Under the pieces are notes generated by a model that was given only the letters and a program-made list of their open reading frames with translations, was not told the origin of the DNA and did not search any database. From Arthrobacter sp. TMP15 (lineage in GTDB: Bacteria > Actinomycetota > Actinomycetes > Actinomycetales > Micrococcaceae), in assembly GCF_039529835.1 (NCBI RefSeq), contig NZ_CP154262.1, forward strand, positions 1,798,001-1,862,000: a stretch of DNA of 64,000 bases. The letters are read 5' to 3'. Positions within the stretch are counted from its first letter, which is position 1. Each line of letters starts with the position of its first letter. This document shows positions 34,876 to 43,067 of the stretch, piece by piece. A program made the translations under genes and the position numbers.

Positions 34876-37722
34876 ATGCCAAGCTCAGAAATGCCCAGTC
34901 CTTCCGAACGCTTTCTGGCAGCCAAGCTGCGAGTTCAGGACCAAGGAACAGATTTCGGAGACTTTAAGGCAGGGCTGGACTTTGACTTAGACGTTTTTCA
35001 AGACACCGCGTGCCGGGCCGTTCAGGCTGGCCGCGGTGTTTTGGTTGCCGCACCCACAGGTGCCGGCAAGACGATCGTGGGTGAGTTTGCAGTTCATCTG
35101 GCACTCACCCGGGGAAACAAGGCATTTTATACAACCCCCATCAAGGCACTGAGCAACCAAAAATTCCAGGAGCTGGCAGCCAAGTACGGTGCTGACAACG
35201 TGGGCCTGCTAACGGGGGACACCAGCGTGAACTCCGAAGCTCCGGTGGTGGTTATGACCACCGAGGTACTGCGAAACATGTTATACGCCGATTCCCACAC
35301 TTTGACGGGGCTTTCCTATGTAGTGATGGATGAAGTTCACTACCTAGCAGACCGCTTCAGGGGGGCTGTATGGGAGGAAGTAATCATCCACCTGCCAAGT
35401 GAAGTGTCCGTCATCTCCCTGAGCGCCACTGTTTCCAACGCAGAAGAGTTTGGTGCCTGGCTTGGCACCGTGCGTGGAGACACGGCAGTGGTCGTCTCAG
35501 AACACCGCCCTGTGCCTCTCTGGCAACACGTGATGGTCCGACGCGACTTGGTTGACTTGTTCGCGGAGAACATACCCTTTGATCAGATCGCGGTGGAAAC
35601 CACCAGCACCAGCGGTGCCAAAACTCCCAAGATCAACTCTGAGCTGCTAAAACTTGCACGCTCGGAATCTGTCAGCACAGGTAAGGGCAACAGCCACGGC
35701 CGTCGAGGCTCGGGGGGCTCTCGCGGGCGCGGGCAACACAATGACGGGCAAAGTTGGGCCAAACCGGCATCGCGGCCACAAGTGATACGTGCCCTGGAGA
35801 GCCAAGATCTGCTCCCGGCCATTACTTTTATTTTTTCTCGGGCCGCTTGCGACGCCGCCGTGCAACAATGCGCAGCAGCTGGATTGTGGCTGACAACTGA
35901 GACAGAGCGAAGCGAAATTGCCCGGCGCGTGGACTCGGCCTGCGCCGAACTTCCGGATGCGGACAAAGACGTTTTAGGCTTTTGGGGTTGGCGCGACGGC
36001 CTACTGCGCGGTCTCGCTGCGCACCACGCGGGCATGCTGCCCAGTTTCAAAGAAGTTGTTGAGGACCTGTTTGCAGATGGTCTTGTGCGAGCTGTCTTCG
36101 CCACGGAAACCTTGGCACTGGGCATTAATATGCCGGCCCGGACGGTTGTTCTGGAAAAGCTGGAAAAATACAATGGCGAAGCCCATGTGGCCATCACTGC
36201 GGGGGAGTACACCCAGCTAACGGGCCGGGCCGGACGTCGAGGGATCGATATTGAAGGCCACGCTGTTGTGCTGTGGCAACCCGGCACTGACCCGGCAGCT
36301 GTGGGCGGTTTAGCCTCAAAACGCACCTACCCATTGAACTCAAGCTTCCGTCCCACGTACAACATGAGCATTAACCTCGTTGCGCAGTTTGGTCGCCCTC
36401 GAACACGCCAGATCTTAGAGTCCTCTTTTGCTCAGTTTCAAGCTGATCGTTCCGTGGTTGATTTGGCCCGTCAAGTCCGCTCGCGTGAAGAGTCTCTGGC
36501 TGGCTACGAAAAGTCCATGAGTTGCCATCTGGGTGACTTTACCGAGTATGCCAAATTGCGCCGTGAACTCTCCGATCACGAATCTGGGGCCTCGAAATCA
36601 AAAGCCAAGCAGCGCCGTGAGACCATCGTGGAATCTGTGGCCAATCTGCGCGCCGGAGACGTGATTATGATTCCCGTTGGGCGCAACGCAGGTTACGCGG
36701 TCGTACTTGATGCTGATGCCAACTCTCGTGCTCCACGGCCCGGCATACTTGGTGTGGACAAGGAGTACCGCCGGCTGAGCCTGCATGACCTCAACGCCCC
36801 GCTTGAGGCGCTCGCCCAAGTGCGGATCGCAAAGGGATTCAATGCCAGGGTTCCCAAGGACAAAAGAAATCTACTGGCCGCTGTTCAGGCCCGCTTGGCG
36901 GATACGTCCGGACAACGCCCACACCGCTCGGCAGAATTTGCGCACCGAGACCAGGACCTGGTTGGTGTTGAGAATGAGGGCATTGCAACCCTGCGAAGGG
37001 CGTTGCGCGCTCACCCTTGCCATGCCTGTAGCGATAGGGAAGACCATGCCCGATGGTCTGAGCGATGGTGGAAACTGCGCAAAGAAACGGATGGGATCAT
37101 CCGGGCCATCCAGGCACGAACGAACACTATTGCCCGCACTTTTGACAGGGTCATTGATCTGCTCTCCGGCTATGGCTTTGTGGTTGCCGATGCTGGTGGG
37201 AATCTGCAACCAAGCCGGGATGGTCAACGCCTGCGCCGGGTCTACGGAGAGAAGGATCTTTTGATTGCGCTGGCGCTACGCCAGGGATCGTTTGAGGATC
37301 TGGACGCGCCTGAGTTGGCCGCCTTTGTCACCACCTTGGTTTACCAATCCAAGCGCGACGCCGAGGGAGCCCGGCCCAGGATGCCCAGCGTCAGTATGGA
37401 GCAAGCCGTTGAAGACGTCATTGTGCTGTGGACAGGGCTCCAGGACGCCGAGGAATCGCACAGGCTTCCCTTGACAAGCGAACCCGAACTGGGACTGCTC
37501 TGGCCCATGTACAAGTGGGCGAAGGGCCGCAGCCTCCACGAGGCACTTCAAGGCACCGACCTCGCCGCCGGAGACTTTGTGCGCTGGTGCAAACAGGTCA
37601 TTGACCTACTGGGGCAACTCTCACAAGTCACCTCGATGCCTCCAGGCTTCGCATCCGTATGCCGCTCCGCGATGGATCTTGTGCGCCGAGGAGTAGTGGC
37701 TTACACCACTGTGGTGGAATAA
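34876..37722 (+). CDS. helY: DEAD/DEAH RNA helicase, HelY/Ski2-like
   Basis: A 948-residue superfamily 2 helicase. Motifs in order: VAAPTGAGKTIVGEF (Walker A), TTPIKALSNQKF, MDEVHYLADRFRG (DEVH box), SLSATVSN, HHAGMLPSFKEVVEDLF, TETLALGINMPARTVV and QLTGRAGRRGID. A Gly/Arg-rich insert lies near residues 270-295 and the end is a DSHCT-type helical domain. Homologues of the Ski2/Mtr4 type act on RNA; the M. tuberculosis counterpart is HelY, also beside tatC. ATG 34876 follows a TAGGCT -10 element by six bases, so it is likely leaderless although close behind tatC. Confidence 0.93.
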   Translation: MPSSEMPSPSERFLAAKLRVQDQGTDFGDFKAGLDFDLDVFQDTACRAVQAGRGVLVAAPTGAGKTIVGEFAVHLALTRGNKAFYTTPIKALSNQKFQELAAKYGADNVGLLTGDTSVNSEAPVVVMTTEVLRNMLYADSHTLTGLSYVVMDEVHYLADRFRGAVWEEVIIHLPSEVSVISLSATVSNAEEFGAWLGTVRGDTAVVVSEHRPVPLWQHVMVRRDLVDLFAENIPFDQIAVETTSTSGAKTPKINSELLKLARSESVSTGKGNSHGRRGSGGSRGRGQHNDGQSWAKPASRPQVIRALESQDLLPAITFIFSRAACDAAVQQCAAAGLWLTTETERSEIARRVDSACAELPDADKDVLGFWGWRDGLLRGLAAHHAGMLPSFKEVVEDLFADGLVRAVFATETLALGINMPARTVVLEKLEKYNGEAHVAITAGEYTQLTGRAGRRGIDIEGHAVVLWQPGTDPAAVGGLASKRTYPLNSSFRPTYNMSINLVAQFGRPRTRQILESSFAQFQADRSVVDLARQVRSREESLAGYEKSMSCHLGDFTEYAKLRRELSDHESGASKSKAKQRRETIVESVANLRAGDVIMIPVGRNAGYAVVLDADANSRAPRPGILGVDKEYRRLSLHDLNAPLEALAQVRIAKGFNARVPKDKRNLLAAVQARLADTSGQRPHRSAEFAHRDQDLVGVENEGIATLRRALRAHPCHACSDREDHARWSERWWKLRKETDGIIRAIQARTNTIARTFDRVIDLLSGYGFVVADAGGNLQPSRDGQRLRRVYGEKDLLIALALRQGSFEDLDAPELAAFVTTLVYQSKRDAEGARPRMPSVSMEQAVEDVIVLWTGLQDAEESHRLPLTSEPELGLLWPMYKWAKGRSLHEALQGTDLAAGDFVRWCKQVIDLLGQLSQVTSMPPGFASVCRSAMDLVRRGVVAYTTVVE

Positions 37723-37784
37723 CAGCTTGTGTCGGTGCCGACCAATCATATTTTCTCTTGTTTCTTTGAAAGGACAGCTTTCTC

Positions 37785-39506
37785 ATGTCATTAACTTTGT
37801 ATCGAAACGGCTCTGTTTACAGTGCTGCGGACCCTTTCGCCACGGCCATGTTAGTGGACGGGGATACGGTGGCTTGGGTTGGCTCCGAGCATGCGGCAAC
37901 GTCACTGCTTGATACCCGTATGCGGGAAGTTAATCTTCGTGGAGCACTGGTAGCTCCGGGCTTTGTTGACTCCCATGTTCACATTACCGAGACCGGTCTT
38001 TCACTTGGCTCGGTGTCACTCACGGGGGCACGTTCAGCGCAGGAGCTTCTAGACCTGGTTGCGGGCGCCGCTGCGCAGAGTAGCGGATTGCTGCTTGGTC
38101 ATGGTTGGGACAACTCCTTGTGGGCAGTGCCTGAGCTTCCCACAGCAGCTCAGCTGGAACGGGCCGCCGGTGGGCGTGAACTTTACCTGGCACGAGTCGA
38201 CGTTCACTCAGGCCTGGTTTCTGCGGCATTGGCACGGCGTTGTGATCTTGCAAGCATGCCTGGCTGGGACGGGGAAGGACTTGTTAGTGGACGTGCCCAT
38301 GCCACGGCTAGGGATGCTGCACGCGTGCTTACTCCCGAACAGCTCGTGCGCGTCCAAGAACGTGCCCTCCAACACGCGGCCCGGAATGGCTATGTAGCGT
38401 TGGCTGAGATGAGCGCCCCCCACGTGGGGTCGATCCAGGATTTGGCATCTCTGATGGCGTTGACACAACCTTCCACATCTCAGAACTCCGGTGCCACAGC
38501 GGCACCGAGCGTTTACTCCGGAGGTAGTGTCTCTTCAAGCACTAGTGGCCAGTACTTCCCGCAGGTGTTGCCCTACTGGGGCCAGCTGGTTTCAAGTGTG
38601 GATCAGGCTCGTGCTGTGCTGGCTGAGTTATCTGGGCTGGGCGTGGATGTTCTTGGACTGGCAGGGGACATCAACGTCGATGGCTCCCTCGGATCCAGAT
38701 CAGCACTTCTGCGAAACCCATACACCGACGCGCCCGGAACCACTGGCGTAGCACACCTCACAGTTGATCAGGTTGGAAGCCATTTCGCAGCCGCCTCAGA
38801 GCTTGGTCTCAGCGCCGGATTCCATGTCATTGGAGAGGGCGCCATGGACATTGTGGTGGCCGGTCTAAAACAAGCGAGCCAAGAAGTAGGCCTCGATAAG
38901 ATTCGGGCGGCCGGGCACCGGCTCGAACACGCCGAAATGGTTGATGAGGCTGCCATGGCGGTCTTGGCCATACATGCTGTTGGGGTGTCGGTACAGCCGG
39001 CTTTTGACGCTCTCTGGGGTGGTATCGATGGCATGTACGCACGGCGTTTGGGCACGGCTCGAGCGAGAGAGCTCAACCCATTGGCCCGTTTCTACAGTGC
39101 AGGTGTGCCCGTGTTCTTCGGCTCCGATTCACCAGTGACTGCATTGAGCCCTTGGGCTAGCGTCCGTGCGGCGCTTAACCACCACGAACCCAGTTCTCGA
39201 ATCTCTGCACGGGCCGCATTCATAGGTCATACTCGTGCCGGTTGGCGCGCCGCCAAGTCCACGAACCCCTTGCAGGGGCAATTAGTGCCAGGTGCTCCCG
39301 CTAGCTTCGCCGTGTGGGATGTGGAGGAGCTGATGGTGCAGGTTGCCGATGAAAGAGTTCAATCGTGGTCCACCGATCCACGCGCCCGAACCCCGCTGCT
39401 TCCCGCCCTTGATAGCAAAACTGATCCTCGCTGCCTGCAAACGGTGCACATGGGCCGTGAACTCTACGTCAACGAAGACTTGGACTCCGGGGCTGAGCTG
39501 GCTTAA
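37785..39506 (+). CDS. Amidohydrolase family protein (YtcJ-like)
   Basis: A 573-residue metal-dependent hydrolase. The metal-binding signature GFVDSHVHITE lies near residue 65, with further ligands in AGFHVIGEGAMD, GHRLEHAEM and FFGSDSPV; a beta-sandwich domain is formed by both ends. This is the YtcJ-type group, which includes exoenzyme-regulatory and formamidase-like proteins without a proven common substrate. A repeat-poor Ser/Thr insert is seen near 225-250. GAAAGGACAG precedes ATG. A hairpin follows 50 bases after the stop. Confidence 0.85.
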   Translation: MSLTLYRNGSVYSAADPFATAMLVDGDTVAWVGSEHAATSLLDTRMREVNLRGALVAPGFVDSHVHITETGLSLGSVSLTGARSAQELLDLVAGAAAQSSGLLLGHGWDNSLWAVPELPTAAQLERAAGGRELYLARVDVHSGLVSAALARRCDLASMPGWDGEGLVSGRAHATARDAARVLTPEQLVRVQERALQHAARNGYVALAEMSAPHVGSIQDLASLMALTQPSTSQNSGATAAPSVYSGGSVSSSTSGQYFPQVLPYWGQLVSSVDQARAVLAELSGLGVDVLGLAGDINVDGSLGSRSALLRNPYTDAPGTTGVAHLTVDQVGSHFAAASELGLSAGFHVIGEGAMDIVVAGLKQASQEVGLDKIRAAGHRLEHAEMVDEAAMAVLAIHAVGVSVQPAFDALWGGIDGMYARRLGTARARELNPLARFYSAGVPVFFGSDSPVTALSPWASVRAALNHHEPSSRISARAAFIGHTRAGWRAAKSTNPLQGQLVPGAPASFAVWDVEELMVQVADERVQSWSTDPRARTPLLPALDSKTDPRCLQTVHMGRELYVNEDLDSGAELA

Positions 39507-39559
39507 TTCCACGCAAAAAACGACCTGGAGGGGTCTATCTTCCTTGACCAATCCCGCGC

Positions 39560-39593
39560 CTGACCTGCATCGATGCACATCGGTGCAGGTCAG
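39560..39593 (+). terminator. Hairpin after amidohydrolase gene (no T-run)
   Basis: CTGACCTGCA pairs with TGCAGGTCAG, and CGATG with CATCG inside it. No U-tract follows. It stands directly before a strong promoter, so it may isolate two units; call as terminator is tentative. Confidence 0.5.
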
Positions 39594-39600
39594 CACCGTG

Positions 39601-39629
39601 TTGACACCAAGCGCACAGGCAATTAGTTT
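39601..39629 (+). promoter_or_regulatory. Consensus sigma-70-type promoter
   Basis: TTGACA at 39601-39606 and TAGTTT at 39624-39629 are 17 bases apart, the ideal spacing; transcription should start near 39636. It is the clearest two-element promoter I see in the window. Confidence 0.75.
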
Positions 39630-39632
39630 TAG

Positions 39633-39720
39633 GGGAGCGGAGAACCTCCTATGAGGAGGGACCCGGTCGGAGCGGGAAACCGTCCTACCGACACTAGGGA
39701 GATAGGTCTGCGCGCCACTA
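39633..39720 (+). ncRNA. Candidate structured RNA or long 5' leader
   Basis: Just after the promoter, CCTCC/GGAGG form a short hairpin. A second domain has outer GACC/GGTC, then GTCGG/CCGAC, then a CGG-GAAA-CCG hairpin with a GNRA tetraloop. I do not match it to a riboswitch or known small RNA. It might be a free RNA or the leader of the mannosyltransferase gene 290 bases downstream. A rival reading is a 46-codon frame starting at ATG 39651 and ending 39791, without a ribosome site. The remaining sequence to 40010 holds another hairpin (39832-39863) but no gene. Confidence 0.4.
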
Positions 39721-40010
39721 GAAAACAATTCGGCCTTAGCCTGTTAAGCACTTTGTTTGTACATTTTTGTCAACATTTTACTTTGGGCTGAGTCCTCTTT
39801 GGTCCGAAGGCGTGCAGACTTATCTTCTCGTCTTGTCACCGGCGTATACGCCCGGTCTACAAGCATTGTGAACCACTAACGGTTGGGTCCTCACATATAC
39901 TGGTGATTCGGCATTGCCTGTCCCATCCGCTGTGAGTAGGATCCTCCTTCTGGCTTCGGCGGAAACAGTGCACGGCCTCCCACCAATTTTTCTCCACTGA
40001 AAGGCACCAA

Positions 40011-40745
40011 TTGTTGCGTGTCCTGACGATTATCCCCACGTACAACGAGATCGAATCACTGCCCAAAACTTTCACTCGTCTCCGTGCGGCCGTGCCTCAC
40101 TCTGACGTACTCATCGCCGATGACAATAGCCCTGACGGCACAGGTGACTGGGCCCAAGAATTTGCCGCCACCGATGACCAAGTCCACGTTCTACACCGCG
40201 CCGGTAAAGAAGGTTTGGGGGCGGCGTACCTTGCCGGTTTCGCATGGGGTCTGGATGCGGGATATGACGTCCTAGTTGAGATGGACGCAGATGGCTCACA
40301 CCAGCCAGAACAACTGCCATTGCTTCTTGACGCGATTGACCAGGGTGCGGACCTGGTATTGGGTTCTCGTTGGGTTCCAGGGGGCAAAGTGGTCAACTGG
40401 CCGCTGCACCGCAAACTCATTTCCACCTGTGGCAGCCTCTATTCACGCGTTTTGCTTGGCATCCCCATCCGCGATGTGACAGGTGGCTACCGGGCCTTTC
40501 GCCGCAGCACCTTGGAAGCCCTTGATTTGGACTCTGTGGAATCAGTGGGCTACGGCTTCCAGGTGGACATGCTGTGGCGCGTCTGCCAGCAGGGACTCAA
40601 AGTTGTTGAGGTGCCCATCACCTTCGTGGAGCGCGAGTTTGGCGCATCCAAGATGAGCGGGAATATTGTTCAAGAAGCCATGCTCAACGTCACCAAGTGG
40701 GGCCTAAGCGCACGGTGGCGCAAGCTAACCGGCAAGTCAAAATAG
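40011..40745 (+). CDS. Polyprenol monophosphomannose synthase (GT2)
   Basis: A 244-residue family 2 glycosyltransferase that transfers mannose from GDP-mannose to polyprenol phosphate, supplying mannosylation outside the membrane. It shows LTIIPTYNE at the start, ADDNSPDGTGDW, the metal motif EMDADGSHQPE, and GGYRAFRR. It equals the catalytic domain of mycobacterial Ppm1, without the acyltransferase domain. The start is TTG 40011 with GAAAGGCA upstream. Its neighbour rbpA, convergent across the palindrome, matches the M. tuberculosis ppm1-rbpA neighbourhood (Rv2051c-Rv2050). Confidence 0.92.
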   Translation: MLRVLTIIPTYNEIESLPKTFTRLRAAVPHSDVLIADDNSPDGTGDWAQEFAATDDQVHVLHRAGKEGLGAAYLAGFAWGLDAGYDVLVEMDADGSHQPEQLPLLLDAIDQGADLVLGSRWVPGGKVVNWPLHRKLISTCGSLYSRVLLGIPIRDVTGGYRAFRRSTLEALDLDSVESVGYGFQVDMLWRVCQQGLKVVEVPITFVEREFGASKMSGNIVQEAMLNVTKWGLSARWRKLTGKSK

Positions 40746-40785
40746 CCATAACTGCCGCAATGAAAAGCCAGGCTTGACTACAAAT

Positions 40786-40849
40786 ACGTGAGTATGAAGA
40801 AAAGGTGGGCCACCCGATCGGGTGGCCCACCTTTTCTTCATACTCACGT
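40786..40849. terminator. 64-bp perfect palindrome, bidirectional terminator
   Basis: Two 32-base arms pair exactly with no spacer; the core is CCCGATCGGG and the flanks include AAAAGG/CCTTTT. In RNA it would form a very stable hairpin with an A-rich 5' and T-rich 3' side in either direction. It lies between the convergent mannosyltransferase and rbpA genes. Confidence 0.92.
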
Positions 40850-40888
40850 TAATGGCTGCCTTCGAAACAACGGAGCCAACGCATCCAA

Positions 40889-41230
40889 CTAAACCTTTTC
40901 GCCGCGCTTTTCCCGCAGAAAGGTCAAACGATCAGCCAGAATGGTTTCCAGCTCCGGTAGGCTACGGCGTTCCAAAAGCATGTCCCAGTGGGTGCGGATC
41001 GGTTTGTCATTGGAAGTATCCGGGGCCTCCCCATTCACAAGGAGAGCTTCCTTGCCGGTCTTGGACATCCATGTCGCTGGGATATCGGCTTCGGATGAGA
41101 AAGTGACAAACACCTGCTCACCGTCGGGGCAACGGTATTCTACGCGCTGGCGGGGGGCCGGCTCCACACCGGATTCCGTCTCCATGCTCTGTGCGCCCAA
41201 GCGCATGCCACGCAGGCTGCGATCGCTCAT
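40889..41230 (-). CDS. rbpA: RNA polymerase-binding protein RbpA
   Basis: A 113-residue actinobacterial transcription factor that binds RNA polymerase and group 1/2 sigma factors and stabilises open complexes. It starts MSDRSLRGMRLGAQSMETE, has the core zinc-ribbon-like segment VEYRCPDGEQVFVTFSSEA and ends with the sigma-interaction helix HWDMLLERRSLPELE. ATG 41230 has GAGGGAGA seven bases upstream; the frame to 41254 adds residues not seen in the family. A 6-bp-arm hairpin (41255-41275) lies in its probable leader. Confidence 0.95.
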   Translation of the reverse strand: MSDRSLRGMRLGAQSMETESGVEPAPRQRVEYRCPDGEQVFVTFSSEADIPATWMSKTGKEALLVNGEAPDTSNDKPIRTHWDMLLERRSLPELETILADRLTFLREKRGEKV

Positions 41231-41428
41231 GACTTCTCCCTCAAGTTGTGCCATGCTCCAAGACGTTCATGGAGCACGAGTGTAAGGCCCTGATTTTTCC
41301 CGGCTCCCGATTTTCTGGGCTTCCGTTGTTCTTCAAGACTTTGACGACATTAATATCAACGCATCACCGCATGCAATTGTTCCTGCATGGCTTGGATGTG
41401 AAAAATGCGGCCGGGCAAAACGCCACGC

Positions 41429-41457
41429 GGCCAAGCACCCATTATACGTGCTTGGCC
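41429..41457 (-). terminator. Hairpin downstream of SPFH gene
   Basis: GGCCAAGCAC and GTGCTTGGCC flank nine bases. It lies 40 bases after the SPFH stop on the minus strand. A T-run is poor (GGCGTTTTG follows), so termination is likely but not certain. The rest of 41231-41496 shows no gene. Confidence 0.6.
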
Positions 41458-41496
41458 ACCCTCATCATGCCGTTGCTGTTCCAGGAGTGGTGTGGG

Positions 41497-42432
41497 CTAC
41501 GCTTCCGAGCTCATGGCGGGCTCACCGGCATCGTCACTGTCAGGGGTTGTTGTCCCCAGAACATTCCCGATCCCCTTCAATGCCTCGCCTACTTCGCTGG
41601 GGATGATCCACAGTTTGTTTGAGGTACCGGAGGCAATCTTGGGCAGCGTCTGCAGGTACTGGTAGGCCAATAGCTTCTGCGTGGGATTGCCCTTGTGGAT
41701 AGCACTGAAGACCTTCTGAATAGCCTGCGATTCACCATCTGCACGCAAAATCGCCGCCTTGGCATCACCCTCAGCCTTCAAGATGGAGGACTGGCGTTCA
41801 CCTTCTGCGGTTAAAATAGCTGACTGCTTAGTTCCTTCAGCTGTCAAAATAGCCGCACGGCGATCACGCTCAGCACGCATCTGCTTTTCCATGGAGTCCT
41901 GAATGGACAAGGGCGGGTCAATGGCCTTGAGCTCTACCCGACTGACTCGGATGCCCCAGCGGCCTGTGGCCTCATCGAGGACACCACGCAGCTGGCCATT
42001 GATCTGATCACGGGAGGTCAGAGCCTCCTCCAGGTTCAGTCCACCCACAACGTTACGCAAGGTGGTAGTTGTCAGCTGTTCAACTGCCTGAATGTAGTTC
42101 GCGATCTCATAGGTCGCTGCCCTAGGATCTGTGACCTGAAAATAAACAACGGTGTCAATGGAGACCACAAGGTTATCTTCGGTGATCACTGGTTGCGGCG
42201 GGAACGAGACAACCTGCTCGCGCAAATCCAGCAGGGGCAGCAGGCGATCCACAAACGGAATCAGCACTGTCAGACCTGGGTTGAGTGTGCGCTGGTATTT
42301 ACCCAGCCGTTCGACAACACCCGCACGTGCCTGCGGAACGATGCGCACGGAACGAACAAGGACAATAACTACGAATATCAGTAGGACTAAAACAACAAAT
42401 AGCCACACAATGGTGCCTGCTCCGTCTCCCAT
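41497..42432 (-). CDS. SPFH/band-7 (stomatin-like) membrane protein
   Basis: A 311-residue protein with one N-terminal membrane helix (about 8-30), then the SPFH domain (VRIVPQARAGVVERLGKY to RVELKAIDPP) and a coiled-coil region of repeated AILTAEG and ILKAEGDAKAAILRADGE units. Such proteins oligomerise in membrane microdomains; QmcA of E. coli is the model. The NfeD gene lies 84 bp upstream on the same strand, the typical partner. The C-terminal 20 residues are acidic. Confidence 0.92.
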   Translation of the reverse strand: MGDGAGTIVWLFVVLVLLIFVVIVLVRSVRIVPQARAGVVERLGKYQRTLNPGLTVLIPFVDRLLPLLDLREQVVSFPPQPVITEDNLVVSIDTVVYFQVTDPRAATYEIANYIQAVEQLTTTTLRNVVGGLNLEEALTSRDQINGQLRGVLDEATGRWGIRVSRVELKAIDPPLSIQDSMEKQMRAERDRRAAILTAEGTKQSAILTAEGERQSSILKAEGDAKAAILRADGESQAIQKVFSAIHKGNPTQKLLAYQYLQTLPKIASGTSNKLWIIPSEVGEALKGIGNVLGTTTPDSDDAGEPAMSSEA

Positions 42433-42516
42433 GAAATCCCCTCTTCTCTATGTAAAGATCTTTGCATCTGTGCCAACATGGCCCGCGGGCGTGAACTCGC
42501 GGTCCGGCAGCTATGC

Positions 42517-43002
42517 CTAAGTTGTTGTTGTGGCTGTGTCGGGGAACTTGTGCGCCATTGGCTGGTTCACAATTGCAGTTGCTCCGTCAATGGCGGCTAC
42601 TTCAACTGCTGAACCAACAGCAAATACACTGCCTTCGGTGATCCGGGCGCTCCAAATGTCTCCACCAATCTTCACCAACCCCCCGGTCAAACCAACCGTT
42701 TCCAGGACCACTGCCTTCTGGCCAATTAAGCGGTCAACGTTGGAAAGCTGGTCAGCGGGCCCGCGGTGAAGGTGGGCTAGCGCCAAGGGTCTGATCAGAA
42801 CTGTTGTTGCAAGGGCAACTACGCAGAAAACCACTATCTGCAACCACAGTTCAGCGTGGAACAGGAAGGCCAGTAAGGCGGCTAATGCTCCCACTGACAT
42901 CAAGATGAAGTACAGATTCAGCGTCAACATCTCAGCGACGGCCAACAGCAGGAAAACTGTCAGCCAGATTATCCAGCCAAAGTCATTAATCCATTCAAGC
43001 AT
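42517..43002 (-). CDS. NfeD family membrane protein
   Basis: A 161-residue protein with about three membrane helices in the first 80 residues (WLTVFLLLAVAEMLTL, YFILMSVGALAALLAFLF, IVVFCVVALATTVLIRPL) and a C-terminal OB fold (LIGQKAVVLETVGLTGGLVKIGGD). NfeD proteins are encoded next to stomatin-like proteins and probably form a complex with them. Upstream lies a GGGGGA ribosome site on the minus strand. Co-transcription with the SPFH gene is likely. Confidence 0.92.
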   Translation of the reverse strand: MLEWINDFGWIIWLTVFLLLAVAEMLTLNLYFILMSVGALAALLAFLFHAELWLQIVVFCVVALATTVLIRPLALAHLHRGPADQLSNVDRLIGQKAVVLETVGLTGGLVKIGGDIWSARITEGSVFAVGSAVEVAAIDGATAIVNQPMAHKFPDTATTTT

Positions 43003-43067
43003 TGAGTCCCCCTTAGAGACTTATTTCCGTATTTCCGAGCCTACTACGTGAGGCTGGGAAAAGACGG

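Noticed and set aside
39633-39720. Cobalamin or other known riboswitch
   Set aside because: Looked for B12-box, TPP, SAM, FMN, glycine and c-di-GMP cores; none fits, so it is listed only as an unidentified structured RNA.
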